Shown here piece by piece: positions 9,415 to 17,959 of a stretch of DNA of 64,000 bases (position 1 is the stretch's first letter; every line of letters begins with the position of its first letter). Both the position numbers and the translations under genes were made by a program. Origin of the DNA: Mycolicibacterium rutilum (GTDB taxonomy: Bacteria; Actinomycetota; Actinomycetes; Mycobacteriales; Mycobacteriaceae); contig NZ_LT629971.1 of assembly GCF_900108565.1 (NCBI RefSeq), positions 1-64,000 on the forward strand. The letters run 5' to 3'. Under the pieces are notes generated by a model. The model was given only the letters and a program-made list of their open reading frames with translations. It was not told the DNA's origin and searched no databases.

Positions 9415-10614
9415 TTACACCGGACTTTCGTTGCAGAGGCGTTTCGGAGGCGCGCCGGCGCCGACATCCGACCTTGGGGGTTTGGTCAGCAGCTTCAGTG
9501 CGACGGGCCCGCTGCGGGAGTGATCGACGCTGGACTTGGGCTTGACCCGCTCGCGGGCCAGCGCGGGAGCGCCGTAGCCCTCCACACATTCGGGGTCCGG
9601 GCCGTCCATCGGCAGCCCGGTGAAGAACTTCGCGGCCATGCAGCCGCCGCGGCAGCTGTCGTAGTGGTCGCAGCTGCTGCAGGCACCCGCCGACTGCGGC
9701 TCGCGCAGCTGGCGGAACAGCGGAGCGTTCTTCCACACGCTGTCAAAACCGCCGTCCGACAGGATGTTTCCGGCCAGGAAGCGGTCGTGGATGGCGAACG
9801 GGCACGCGTAGACGTCGCCGACCGGGTCGATCAGGCAGACCACGCGGCCGGCGCCGCACAGGTTCAGGCCCGCCAGCGCGCCGGGCGCACCGAGGCCGGA
9901 CAGGTGGAAGAACGAGTCGCCGGTGAGCACCCGCTCACCCTTGGCCACCAGCCAGTTGTACAGCTGCACCTGCTGTTCTGAGGTGGGGTGCAGATCGTCC
10001 CAGACGTCGGCGCCGCGGCCCGACGGCCGCAGCCGGGTGATCCGCAGTGTGGCGCCGAACTTGTCTGCCAGGGCGACGAATTCGTCGAGCTGGTCGACGT
10101 TGTGGCGGGTCACCACCACCGAGATCTTGGCGTCCTTGAAACCGGCATCGGCCAGGTTCTGCAACGCCCTGGTGGCCATCTCGAACGAGCCGGCGCCGCG
10201 CACGGCGTCGTTGACCTCGGCGGTCGCGCCGTCCAGCGAGATCTGCACGTCGACGTAGTCGCTGGCCGCCAGCCGGGCCGCCACCTGCGGGGTGATGCGC
10301 ACCCCGTTCGTCGAGAACTTCACCCCGACGTGGTGCGCGGTGGCGTAGTCGACGAGCTCCCAGAAGTCCGACCGCACCGTCGGCTCACCGCCGCCGATGT
10401 TGACGTAGAACACCTGCATGCGCTCGAGTTCGTCGATGATGTCCTTGCACTGCTGGGTGGTCAGCTCGCGCGGGTCGCGCTTACCCGACGACGACAGGCA
10501 GTGCACGCACGCCAGGTTGCACGCGTAGGTCAGCTCCCAGGTCAGGCAGATCGGGGCGTCCAGTCCGTGCTCGAACTGCTCGACGAGCCGAGGCACCGGG
10601 GCGATTGAAGTCAT
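9415..10614 (-). CDS. mftC: Mycofactocin radical SAM maturase MftC
   Basis: This 399-residue radical SAM/SPASM protein has the cluster motif CNLACVHC near residues 30-37 and GGGEPT, the SAM-binding GGE motif. The C-terminal Cys-rich SPASM domain has CGAGRVVCLIDPVGDVYACPF and CSSCDHYDSCRGGCM for two auxiliary 4Fe-4S clusters. It decarboxylates the C-terminal Tyr of MftA and then forms a C-C bond to the penultimate Val. It overlaps the mftB stop by 4 bp. The last 50 residues after the SPASM domain are Lys/Pro-rich and of no known role. Confidence 0.96.
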   Translation of the reverse strand: MTSIAPVPRLVEQFEHGLDAPICLTWELTYACNLACVHCLSSSGKRDPRELTTQQCKDIIDELERMQVFYVNIGGGEPTVRSDFWELVDYATAHHVGVKFSTNGVRITPQVAARLAASDYVDVQISLDGATAEVNDAVRGAGSFEMATRALQNLADAGFKDAKISVVVTRHNVDQLDEFVALADKFGATLRITRLRPSGRGADVWDDLHPTSEQQVQLYNWLVAKGERVLTGDSFFHLSGLGAPGALAGLNLCGAGRVVCLIDPVGDVYACPFAIHDRFLAGNILSDGGFDSVWKNAPLFRQLREPQSAGACSSCDHYDSCRGGCMAAKFFTGLPMDGPDPECVEGYGAPALARERVKPKSSVDHSRSGPVALKLLTKPPRSDVGAGAPPKRLCNESPV

Positions 10615-10925
10615 TGGGGCACCAGCATTTTCGATTGAGCAAGCACACCGAGTGCATGCAGATACGGCGCCTGCTGCGCGTCGTCGACACCGGCGGCCCG
10701 GCAGGCGGATCGGACGTCGGGATGCTCGGAGAGCACGTTGACGACGTCGACGATGGTGCGGTTCTTCAGGAACGACAGCTTGCGTGTGCCGAAGTGGTAG
10801 AGCAGCGCACCGAACGGCTCGGGCCGCACCGCCACCTGGTGGTGCAGCCGCCAGCCGCGCTCGGGGTCGAAGACCGCGTCCTCGGCCCCCGTCGACGTCG
10901 AGGTCACGGTCAGTAGACCCCGCAC
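10611..10925 (-). CDS. mftB: Mycofactocin precursor-binding chaperone MftB
   Basis: This is a small protein (98-104 residues) of the PqqD-like RiPP recognition element fold. It has [22 protein letters not shown], then a helical part rich in [12 protein letters not shown]. It binds the MftA leader and presents it to MftC. Two GTG codons can start it: 10925, which overlaps mftA by 16 bp, or 10907, just after the mftA stop. Neither has a clear ribosome-binding site, and translational coupling to mftA is likely. Confidence 0.92.
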
Positions 10926-11002
10926 ATCCCGTCGATCGACACCTCTTCGACGAGGGTCTCGGTCACGAGCTCGTCGTTGTTGACCTGCTGATTCGGTTCC
11001 AT
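10910..11002 (-). CDS. mftA: Mycofactocin precursor peptide MftA (30 aa)
   Basis: The reverse strand from ATG 11002 encodes [20 protein letters not shown] followed by [10 protein letters not shown] and a TGA stop. The C-terminal IDGMCGVY is the hallmark of mycofactocin precursors; the last Val-Tyr pair becomes the cofactor. A GGCGGAG sequence lies just before the start. The peptide is acidic, as is typical of RiPP leaders. The frame is too short for most gene finders and is followed at once by mftB. Confidence 0.97.
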
Positions 11003-11076
11003 CGGGCTCCGCCTTTCACTTCACCGGTTCTCGACAATGTGATCGAGGTCGCAATAATATGGCATCGAGTGCCTAA
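11003..11076. promoter_or_regulatory. mftA/mftR divergent promoter-operator region
   Basis: This 74-bp gap must hold both promoters. Two candidate dyads are visible: CTCGA-N8-TCGAG at 11030-11047 and GGCA-N5-TGCC at 11061-11073. TAATAT at 11055-11060 could be the mftR -10. If so, the mftR transcript would be nearly leaderless. MftR is known to repress the operon and to respond to long-chain acyl-CoA. Which dyad it binds cannot be settled here. Confidence 0.55.
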
Positions 11077-11688
11077 ATGGAAAGGGGGCCCCTGACGGAC
11101 GAGCACCGGGTGGGCCGACGGCGCTCCACGACGTGGGACCACATCAGCAACGTCGCGATCGACCTCTTCGCGACCCGCGGCTTCGACGAGGTCAGCGTCG
11201 ACGACGTCGCGGAGGCCGCCGGCATCGCGCGCCGCACCCTGTTCCGCTACTACCCGTCGAAAAACGCTTTGCCCTGGGGCGATTTCGACGCTCACCTGGC
11301 GCACATGCGCGACCTGCTGGCCGATTCCGATCCCGACGTGCCGATCCGTCATGCGTTACGCACGGCACTGCTGGCGTTCAACACGTTCGACGAAACCGAG
11401 ACCGCACGACACCGCAGGCGGATGCGGGTCATCCTCGAGACGGCCGCGCTCCAGGCGTACTCGATGACGATGTACGCCGGCTGGCGCGGGGTGGTCGCCG
11501 ACTTCGTCGCCAAGCGGCTGGCCACCACGCCCGGGGACCTGGTGCCCCAGACCGTGGCGTGGACGATGCTCGGGGTGGCGCTGTCGGCATACGAGTACTG
11601 GCTCGCCGACGAGGCGGTGCCACTGGCCGACGCGCTGGGCGCCGCGTTCGACACCGTCGCCGACGGACTGCGCGCGCTGGATCCCTGA
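11077..11688 (+). CDS. mftR: TetR-family mycofactocin regulator MftR
   Basis: This 203-residue TetR protein is divergent from mftA. The helix-turn-helix covers about residues 20-65 ([29 protein letters not shown]). The C-terminal domain is the MftR type. It represses mftABCDEF and is released by acyl-CoA species in the studied homologue. The ATG at 11077 has no ribosome-binding site upstream. A purine-rich AAAGGGGG at 11081-11088 would instead suit a start at 11092 (CTG) or 11110 (GTG), so the start may be later or the message leaderless. Confidence 0.92.
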   Translation: MERGPLTDEHRVGRRRSTTWDHISNVAIDLFATRGFDEVSVDDVAEAAGIARRTLFRYYPSKNALPWGDFDAHLAHMRDLLADSDPDVPIRHALRTALLAFNTFDETETARHRRRMRVILETAALQAYSMTMYAGWRGVVADFVAKRLATTPGDLVPQTVAWTMLGVALSAYEYWLADEAVPLADALGAAFDTVADGLRALDP

Positions 11689-11729
11689 TTCACCCGGCTC
11701 CGGTCGCGGGCCCGCGCTAGTTTTGGGCG

Positions 11730-13376
11730 ATGCCGGAGAAGAAGACGGGACAGACGCTTCTGTTCGACGGGCTGTGGACCAAGGGCACCGCGTTCACCGA
11801 GCAGGAGCGTCACGAATTCCGTTTGCTCGGTTTGCTTCCCACGGCGGTCAAGTCACTCGAACAGCAGACCGAGCACTCCTGGCTGGAGTTCTGCCGCCGG
11901 CGCGAACCGCTGGACAAACACATCTATCTGCGCAACCTGCAGGACCGCAACGAGACGTTGTTCTACCGGGTGCTGCGCGACCACATCGCCGAGACCATGC
12001 CGATCGTCTACACCCCCACCGTCGGCGAGGCGTGCCAGCGGTTCAGCGAGATCTACCAGCGGCCCCGCGGGCTGTTCGTGTCCTACCCGGACCGCGAATT
12101 CCTGCGCGAGGTGCTGCGCAACCGTCCGCGGCGCGAGGTCGACGTGATCGTCGTGACCGACGGGCAGCGCATCCTCGGCCTCGGCGATCAGGGCATCGGA
12201 GGCATGGGCATCCCGATCGGCAAGCTCTCGCTCTACACGCTCATCGGCGGCATCGACCCGGCGCGCACGTTGCCGATCGTGCTCGACGTGGGCACCGACA
12301 ACGTCGAACTGCTCGAGGATCCGCAATATCTGGGTTGGCGGCACCGCCGCATCGGCGACGACGAGTACTACGCATTCATCGACGATTTCGTCACCGTCGT
12401 GCACGAGGAACTGCCCGACGTGCTGCTGCAGTGGGAGGATTTCGCGACCGCGCACGCGCTGCCGATCCTCGAGCGTTACCGCGACAAACTGCTCACCTTC
12501 AACGACGACATCCAGGGCACCGCCGCGGTGACGCTCGGCGCGCTGCACGGAGCGGCCCGGGTGGCCGCTCGGCCGCTGTCCCACCAGCAGGTGGTGATGC
12601 TCGGCGCCGGTTCGGCGGGCATCGGCGTGCTCGACATGGTGCACCGCCAGATGGTCACCGAGGGCCTGAGCGAGCAGCAGGCCGCGGCGCAGATCTGGGT
12701 CGTCGACATCAACGGACTGCTCACCGACGACCGCACCGACCTGTCCCCCGGCCAGCGCCGGTTCGCCCAGCCCGCCGACCGGGTCGCCGGCTGGGGACTG
12801 TCCGGCCCCGCGCAGCTGGCCGACGTCGTGCACCACGTCGAGGTCGGCGTGCTGCTCGGATTGTCCACCGCCGCAGGCGCATTCACCGAAGAGATCGTCC
12901 GGGAGATGGCGGGCAAGGTGGACCGGCCGATCATCTTCCCGCTGTCGAACCCGACCAGCCGCGCCGAGGCGCACCCGGCCGAGCTCGACGAGTGGACCGA
13001 CGGCCGCGCGCTGATCGCGACGGGTTCGCCGTTCGCGCCGCTGCAGCGCAACGGCCGCGAGCATCCGATCGCGCAGTGCAACAACGTCTACATCTTCCCG
13101 GCGATGGGCCTGGCCGTCACCGCCGCGCAGGCCACCCGCGTGACCGACGAGATGATGCGCGCCGCGGCCGCCGCGCTCGGCGACGCCTCCCCCGCACTCG
13201 CCGACCCGGACGCGCCGCTGCTGCCCGCCTGGTCCGATGTGCCCGACGTCGCGCTGAGCATCGCCCACGCCGTCGCGGTGCAGGCCGTCGCCGACGGCGT
13301 CGCGCCCGAGCGCAGTCCCGAACAGCTGACCCAGCGGATCACCGAGGTGCGCTGGACGCCCGAGTACCGCAGCTGA
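11730..13376 (+). CDS. mez: NAD-dependent malic enzyme
   Basis: This 548-residue protein matches oxaloacetate-decarboxylating malate dehydrogenase of the large (SfcA/Mez) type. It has the malic N-domain with MPIVYTPTVGEACQ, YPDREFL, LGLGDQGIGGMGIPIGKL and LTFNDDIQGTAAV (metal-binding Asp pair). The Rossmann domain has VVMLGAGSAGIGV, followed by FPLSNPTSRAEA and NNVYIFPAMGLAV. It converts malate to pyruvate and CO2 with reduction of NAD, linking the TCA cycle to gluconeogenesis and lipid precursors. It stands 41 bp after mftR on the same strand, but no functional link is evident. Confidence 0.93.
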   Translation: MPEKKTGQTLLFDGLWTKGTAFTEQERHEFRLLGLLPTAVKSLEQQTEHSWLEFCRRREPLDKHIYLRNLQDRNETLFYRVLRDHIAETMPIVYTPTVGEACQRFSEIYQRPRGLFVSYPDREFLREVLRNRPRREVDVIVVTDGQRILGLGDQGIGGMGIPIGKLSLYTLIGGIDPARTLPIVLDVGTDNVELLEDPQYLGWRHRRIGDDEYYAFIDDFVTVVHEELPDVLLQWEDFATAHALPILERYRDKLLTFNDDIQGTAAVTLGALHGAARVAARPLSHQQVVMLGAGSAGIGVLDMVHRQMVTEGLSEQQAAAQIWVVDINGLLTDDRTDLSPGQRRFAQPADRVAGWGLSGPAQLADVVHHVEVGVLLGLSTAAGAFTEEIVREMAGKVDRPIIFPLSNPTSRAEAHPAELDEWTDGRALIATGSPFAPLQRNGREHPIAQCNNVYIFPAMGLAVTAAQATRVTDEMMRAAAAALGDASPALADPDAPLLPAWSDVPDVALSIAHAVAVQAVADGVAPERSPEQLTQRITEVRWTPEYRS

Positions 13377-13443
13377 GCGCTCGCCGAAAAAATTTTCCGC
13401 CAGGACCCGTCGGAGTTCGGTGCCCGGCGGCGACGATAAGGGT

Positions 13444-13965
13444 GTGAGCGCCGAACCGAACGGCCCCGACGCTCCGCGGGCACTGCTGGAGTTGTACGAC
13501 GACGCGCTACCACGCGTGTACGGCTACTTCGTCCGGCGCTGCGGTGACCGCGGGACGGCCGAAGACCTGACGTCGGAAACCTTTCTGGCGGCGATGGACG
13601 CTGCCAGAAAGGACGCTCCACCGCCGATCACGGTGCCGTGGCTGATCGGGGTGGCCCGCCACAAACTGGCCGACCACTACCGCCGCCGCCACGACCGGTT
13701 CAGCGTCCCCGTCGACGAGGTGCCCGAACCCGACGTCTCCGACGACTGGGACGCCGAACTGGACCGCATCGTGGCCGAAAGCGTGCTGACCAAGCTGTCC
13801 GAGCAGCACCGCACGGTGTTGACGCTGCGCTACATGGACGACTGCTCGGTGCCCGAATGCGCCGAGCTGATCGGGCGCACCGTGCACGCCACCGAGGCGC
13901 TGCTGGTGCGGGCCCGCCGCGCTTTCCGCGCCAACTATCCGGGACCGGAAGGAGGGAAGTCATGA
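13444..13965 (+). CDS. ECF-type RNA polymerase sigma factor
   Basis: This is a sigma-70 family group 4 factor of about 173 residues. Region 2 (about residues 12-80) contains LPRVYGYFVRR and TAEDLTSETFLAAM. Region 4 has LSEQHRTVLTLRYMDDCS followed by an HTH ending RARRAFRANY. GTG 13444 is chosen because AAGG lies just before it; GTG 13420 is an in-frame alternative. The stop overlaps the next gene's ATG by 4 bp. No dedicated anti-sigma factor is present. The N-terminus of the next protein may take that part. Confidence 0.88.
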   Translation: MSAEPNGPDAPRALLELYDDALPRVYGYFVRRCGDRGTAEDLTSETFLAAMDAARKDAPPPITVPWLIGVARHKLADHYRRRHDRFSVPVDEVPEPDVSDDWDAELDRIVAESVLTKLSEQHRTVLTLRYMDDCSVPECAELIGRTVHATEALLVRARRAFRANYPGPEGGKS

Positions 13966-15239
13966 ACGACCCGCTGGCCGTGCTGCGCGGCGACGACTTT
14001 CCGGTGCAACCGGATCCGGCTTTCGCCGCCCGGTTGCGTGCCCGGCTGGAATCGGCGCTGACCCTACCGAACCGAACCGAGGAGGTTGTCATGAGCGGAA
14101 CCGATACCGCGATCGCCGAACTGTCCGACACCGCGTCCGACCCGGTGCACACCGCGCCGAGAGCGGCCGCGCTGCCGTACCTGACCGTCGCCGACGCGCG
14201 GGCGGCCATCGCCTGGTACGCCGAGGCATTCGGCGCGACGGTCGTCGGCGAACCGATCGAGATGGACGACGGCCGCATCGGCCACGTCGAACTGGCGATC
14301 GGTGACGGAGTGCTCTACCTGGCCGACGAGTATCCCGAGATCGGCCTGAAAGCGCCTGCACCGCAATCGACTTCGGTGAGCCTGATGCTGCACGTCGCCG
14401 ACACCGACGCCGCGTTGCAGCGAGCCCGCGACCGCGGTGCCGAGGTGCAGCGCGAACCGTACGAGAACTACGGCGCGCGCAGCGCGGCGCTCATCGACCC
14501 GTTCGGCCACCGGTGGATGCTCAGCGGTCCGGTGACGCAGGCGGGTGTGCAGATCCAGCACGGCGACGTCGGCTACGTCTCGGTGTGGGTGCCCGACGCC
14601 GAGCGGGCCGCGGCGTTCTACGGCCACGTGCTCGGGTGGACCTACGACCCGGCGACCCACCAGGTGACCAACACCGACCAGCGGATCGGGATCTTCAGCG
14701 TCGACGGCACCCAGGGGATGCTGTGCTGCTACGCCGTCACCGACATCGACGGCGCGCGGCAGTCGATCACCGACGCCGGCGGCACCGTCGGTCGGGTCAC
14801 GGAGTTCGACTTCGGCACCGTGCTCGACGCCACCGACCCCAGCGGTATCGCGTTCGCGGTGTTCCGGCCGAAGCCGGGCACCCCGCGGCCGGCGGTCAAC
14901 GGCACTGGGCCGGGCGAACTCTCCTACATCACGCAGCTGGTGCCCGACTCCGCGGCGTTCCGGGCGTTCTACAGCCGGGTGCTGTTCTGGACGTTCGAGC
15001 CCGGCCGCGTCGACGACGGTTGGGCCGTGCGCGATGTCCATCCGATGGCGGGCATCGCGGGCGGCAACGCCGAACCGGCGATCGTGCCGATGTGGACCGT
15101 CGACGACGTCGACGCCGCGGTCGCGCGGGTCCGTGAGGCGGGCGGGACCGTGATCGAGGAACCCTCGGAACAGGCCTACGGCCGCTCGGCGCTGTGCACC
15201 GACGACCAGCACACCCGCTTCTACCTCGGCCAGTTCTAA
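13962..15239 (+). CDS. Three-domain VOC/glyoxalase protein coupled to the sigma factor
   Basis: This 425-residue protein has three vicinal-oxygen-chelate repeats: about 70-185 (LPYLTVADARAAIAWYAEAF), 195-310 (GYVSVWVPDAERAAAFYGHV) and 320-425 (SYITQLVPDSAAFRAFYSRV). The first 43 residues (MNDPLAVLRGDDFPVQPDPA...) look like the cytoplasmic tail of sigma-linked proteins and are not VOC. A strong site GAGGAGG at 14078-14084 precedes a second in-frame ATG at 14091, so a shorter form lacking the N-terminal segment is possible. It starts in a 4-bp overlap with the sigma gene. It could bind a small ligand or modify an antibiotic; this is inference. Confidence 0.82.
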   Translation: MNDPLAVLRGDDFPVQPDPAFAARLRARLESALTLPNRTEEVVMSGTDTAIAELSDTASDPVHTAPRAAALPYLTVADARAAIAWYAEAFGATVVGEPIEMDDGRIGHVELAIGDGVLYLADEYPEIGLKAPAPQSTSVSLMLHVADTDAALQRARDRGAEVQREPYENYGARSAALIDPFGHRWMLSGPVTQAGVQIQHGDVGYVSVWVPDAERAAAFYGHVLGWTYDPATHQVTNTDQRIGIFSVDGTQGMLCCYAVTDIDGARQSITDAGGTVGRVTEFDFGTVLDATDPSGIAFAVFRPKPGTPRPAVNGTGPGELSYITQLVPDSAAFRAFYSRVLFWTFEPGRVDDGWAVRDVHPMAGIAGGNAEPAIVPMWTVDDVDAAVARVREAGGTVIEEPSEQAYGRSALCTDDQHTRFYLGQF

Positions 15240-15246
15240 CGGCGAC

Positions 15247-15289
15247 TTCGGTGTAGTTGGTGGCGCTGGGCGCAACTAACTACACCGAA
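15247..15289. terminator. Palindromic hairpin between convergent genes
   Basis: Perfect 12-bp arms, TTCGGTGTAGTT (15247-15258) and AACTACACCGAA (15278-15289), enclose a 19-bp loop. The inner TAGTTG/CAACTA offers an alternative pairing. The element fills the gap between the convergent VOC and ferredoxin reductase genes and probably acts as a bidirectional terminator. It lacks a U-run. Its form matches other inverted-repeat elements in this window. Confidence 0.65.
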
Positions 15290-15301
15290 ACCGCAACGTA
15301 C

Positions 15302-16477
15302 TCAGCCCAGGACGTCGGCGATGGGTGCGCCCGCGGCGATCTTGCCGCGGGCCTTCATCACCTTGCCCGGCATACCGCCGCCGACCACGCCGGCCACCAC
15401 GCCGTCGCGCTCGTAGTAGGCCAGGAACTTGCGGCCGTCGTCCTCGACGACGTGCACGGTGTCGCCGGGTTCCGGTTCGCCGAGGCACTGGATCTTGACG
15501 TCGTACTGGTCGCTCCAGAAGTACGGCACCGACACGGCCGCGGGCGGCTCCTGCCCGAGCATCGCGGGCACCAGGACCCGCGCCTGGTCGGCGACGTTGC
15601 TCCAATGCTCAACGCGCACTTGATGACCCAGGCTGTGCCGCCACGACGCCACGTCGCCGATCGCCCACACGTGCGGCGCGCTGGAGCGGCCGTTGTCGTC
15701 GCAGACCACACCGTTGTCCAACTCCAGGCCGCTGCCCTCCAGCCAGTCGGTGCCCGGCCGCGACCCGATGCCCACCACCACGATGTCCGCCTCGACCTCG
15801 GTGCCGTCGCCGAGCACCACCGTCTCCACCCGGTCGGCCCCGCGCACCTCGGACACCCCGACACCGCAGCGCACGTCCACGCCTTCGGCGCGGTGCAACC
15901 GGGCGACGAGTTCGCCGATCTGCTCACCGAGCACCGACGCCAACGGTGCGGGCTGCGGCTCGACCAGCACCACGTCGGCGCCGAGCTTGCGCAGGCTGGC
16001 CGCGACCTCGCAGCCGATGAACCCGGCGCCGACCACGACGGCGCGCCGCGCGGAGCCGGCCTCCTTGCGCAGCGCGACGGCCTCGTCGTAGTTGCGCAGC
16101 ACGTGGATGCCCGCCAGATCCGGGAACGACGGAATGCGCTTGGGCACCAGACCCGTCGCGATGATCAGCTCGTCGTAAGCCAGTTCGGTGCCGTCGGTGA
16201 GCGTGATCGTCTTCGCTTCGGTGTTCAGCGACTTCGCGCCGCTGCCGAGCCGCACGGTGATGTCGTTCTCCGAATAGAACTCCGCGGGCTTGAGGGTGAC
16301 GTCGTCGGTCTCGGCGCGCAGCACTTCCTTCGACAGCGGCGGCCGGTCGTAGGGCAGGTGGTCCTCGTCGCTGACGATGGTGACCGGACCGGCGTACTCG
16401 GACCGTCGCAGCTGTTCGGCCGTGCGGGCCGCCGCCAATCCGCCGCCGACGATGACAATGCCGCTCGTAGAGGTCAT
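15302..16477 (-). CDS. FAD-dependent ferredoxin reductase
   Basis: This roughly 391-residue protein is of the putidaredoxin/rubredoxin reductase type. An N-terminal FAD site is GIVIVGGGLAAARTAEQLR; DRPPLSKEVL and an NAD site RRAVVVGAGFIGCEVAASL follow. The second FAD motif is HVWAIGDVASW. It passes electrons from NAD(P)H to a ferredoxin, typically for a P450 or oxygenase. The ATG at 16477 is chosen; the frame is open to 16519 but the extra residues are not conserved-looking. By position it matches Rv0688 of M. tuberculosis. No ferredoxin gene is adjacent. Confidence 0.9.
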   Translation of the reverse strand: MTSTSGIVIVGGGLAAARTAEQLRRSEYAGPVTIVSDEDHLPYDRPPLSKEVLRAETDDVTLKPAEFYSENDITVRLGSGAKSLNTEAKTITLTDGTELAYDELIIATGLVPKRIPSFPDLAGIHVLRNYDEAVALRKEAGSARRAVVVGAGFIGCEVAASLRKLGADVVLVEPQPAPLASVLGEQIGELVARLHRAEGVDVRCGVGVSEVRGADRVETVVLGDGTEVEADIVVVGIGSRPGTDWLEGSGLELDNGVVCDDNGRSSAPHVWAIGDVASWRHSLGHQVRVEHWSNVADQARVLVPAMLGQEPPAAVSVPYFWSDQYDVKIQCLGEPEPGDTVHVVEDDGRKFLAYYERDGVVAGVVGGGMPGKVMKARGKIAAGAPIADVLG

Positions 16478-16534
16478 GGACAGTTTCTTACACGATGCGT
16501 GTGGTGTTTTGTCCGCCACCCCGGCCTCAGGTGC

Positions 16535-16997
16535 TTAGCTGCGCGAGGGGGCGCCCCGGTCGCGATCGATGATGTTCGTCAGCACCACGATGCTCTCGCT
16601 GCGCTCGACGTCGGCGGCCGAGCGGATCCGTTCGAGCGCCTCTTCGAGATGGCGCATGTCGCGGGCCACCACGTGCAACATCGCGTCGGCCGTGCCGGTG
16701 ACAGTAGCCGCGCTGATCACCTCCGGGATGTCGATCCACGCCGCGCAACCGTTCTGGCGCGATTGTGCCGTGCCGGAACACCTGCACGTACGCCTCGGTC
16801 GTCCAGCCGAGCGCGCTGCGGTCGACGACGGTGGTGAAGCCGCGGATGACGCCGTTGTCGAGCAGGCGGTCGACCCGGCGCTTCACCGCGGGCGCGGACG
16901 GGTTGACCCGTTCGCCGATCTCCGCGTACGTGGCGCGCGCATCGTTGGCCAACGCCGCCAGGATCTGCTCGTCGGTCTCATCCAGCCGGTCCACCAT
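16535..16997 (-). pseudogene. Lrp/AsnC-family regulator with one frameshift
   Basis: The first frame begins MVDRLDETDEQILAALANDA with an AsnC winged HTH (YAEIGERVNPSAPAVKRRVDRLLDNGVI). The C-terminal RAM ligand domain (VISAATVTGTADAMLHVVARD... ending RGAPSRS) lies in another frame. They join near 16738-16752, so one base is lost or gained. Corrected length is about 154 residues, normal for the family. A GGAGGTG site precedes ATG 16997. It is divergent from ddaH-rocD, the arrangement of Rv2324 with Rv2323c-Rv2321c, so it likely activates arginine/ornithine catabolism. The shift may be a sequencing error. Confidence 0.8.
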
Positions 16998-17016
16998 CAC
17001 CTCCGCGCAACAAAAC

Positions 17017-17031
17017 ACTGCTATCAGCAGT
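17017..17031. promoter_or_regulatory. Dyad operator candidate for the Lrp/AsnC regulator
   Basis: ACTGCT-ATC-AGCAGT is a perfect 6-bp-arm inverted repeat, 20 bp upstream of the regulator start and 77 bp before ddaH. The 110-bp divergent region around it is AT-rich for this genome. It is a likely site for autoregulation and control of ddaH-rocD. Confidence 0.55.
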
Positions 17032-17107
17032 TTGGCACAATGTATAGGTCCTGAACACGCAATGAACGACGATTGATTGCAAATTCATGCCGCCATACCG
17101 TTGATCT

Positions 17108-17959
17108 ATGACGATCTCCCCCGTCGCCGCCGCCCCGGACGGCGACCGGACCGCCTCGCGACGGTCCCGCACCCGGCACTACGCCATGACCCCGCCGACC
17201 TTCTTCGCCGTCGAGTACGCGATCAACCCGTGGATGGACACCGACACCGTCGTCGACACCGCCCTCGCACTGGCGCAGTGGGAGACGCTGCGCCGGACGT
17301 ACACCGACCTCGGCCACACCGTCGACATCATCGATCCCGTCGCCGGCCTGCCCGACATGGTGTACGCGGCCAACGGCGGCCTGATCGTCGACGACACCGC
17401 CGTCGTCGCCCGGTTCGCCTATCCGCAGCGCGCGGCCGAGGCCGACGCCTACGCCGCATGGATGGCCGCCCGCGGCTACCGGCCGGCCCAGACCCGGCAC
17501 GTCAACGAGGGCCAGGGCGATCTGTTGGTGGTGGGCTCGATGGTGTTGGCGGGCTTCGGCTTCCGGACCGACCGCCGCGCCCACGACGAGATCGCGGACC
17601 TGGTCGGCAGGCCCGTGATCAGCCTGGAACTGGTCGACCCGCGGTTCTACCACCTCGACACCGCGCTCGCCGTGCTCGACGACACCACCATCGCGTACTA
17701 CCCGCCCGCGTTCACCGACGAGTCGCGCGCCACGCTGTCGGCGCTGTTCCCCGACGCGATCGAGGTCGGCACCGCCGACGCCTACGTCCTCGGGCTCAAC
17801 GCGGTGTCCGACGGCTGTCACGTCGTACTGCCCGCCGCCGCAACCGGTTTCGCCGACCAGCTCGTCGCCGACGGATTCCAGCCGGTCGGCGTCGACCTGT
17901 CCGAACTGCTCAAGGGCGGCGGATCCATCAAATGCTGCACGCTGGAGGTGCATTCATGA
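17108..17959 (+). CDS. ddaH: Dimethylarginine dimethylaminohydrolase-like amidinotransferase
   Basis: This 283-residue protein has the pentein fold of the guanidine-modifying superfamily. Visible motifs are MVYAANGGLIVDD (substrate Asp/Asn region), HVNEGQGDLLVVG, FYHLDTALAVLDD (catalytic His) and the C-terminal GGGSIKCCTLEV with the nucleophilic Cys. Homologous Rv2323c sits next to rocD in M. tuberculosis. It would release citrulline from methylarginine, or act on arginine itself. It overlaps rocD by 4 bp (ATGA), so the two proteins are made together. Confidence 0.87.
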   Translation: MTISPVAAAPDGDRTASRRSRTRHYAMTPPTFFAVEYAINPWMDTDTVVDTALALAQWETLRRTYTDLGHTVDIIDPVAGLPDMVYAANGGLIVDDTAVVARFAYPQRAAEADAYAAWMAARGYRPAQTRHVNEGQGDLLVVGSMVLAGFGFRTDRRAHDEIADLVGRPVISLELVDPRFYHLDTALAVLDDTTIAYYPPAFTDESRATLSALFPDAIEVGTADAYVLGLNAVSDGCHVVLPAAATGFADQLVADGFQPVGVDLSELLKGGGSIKCCTLEVHS

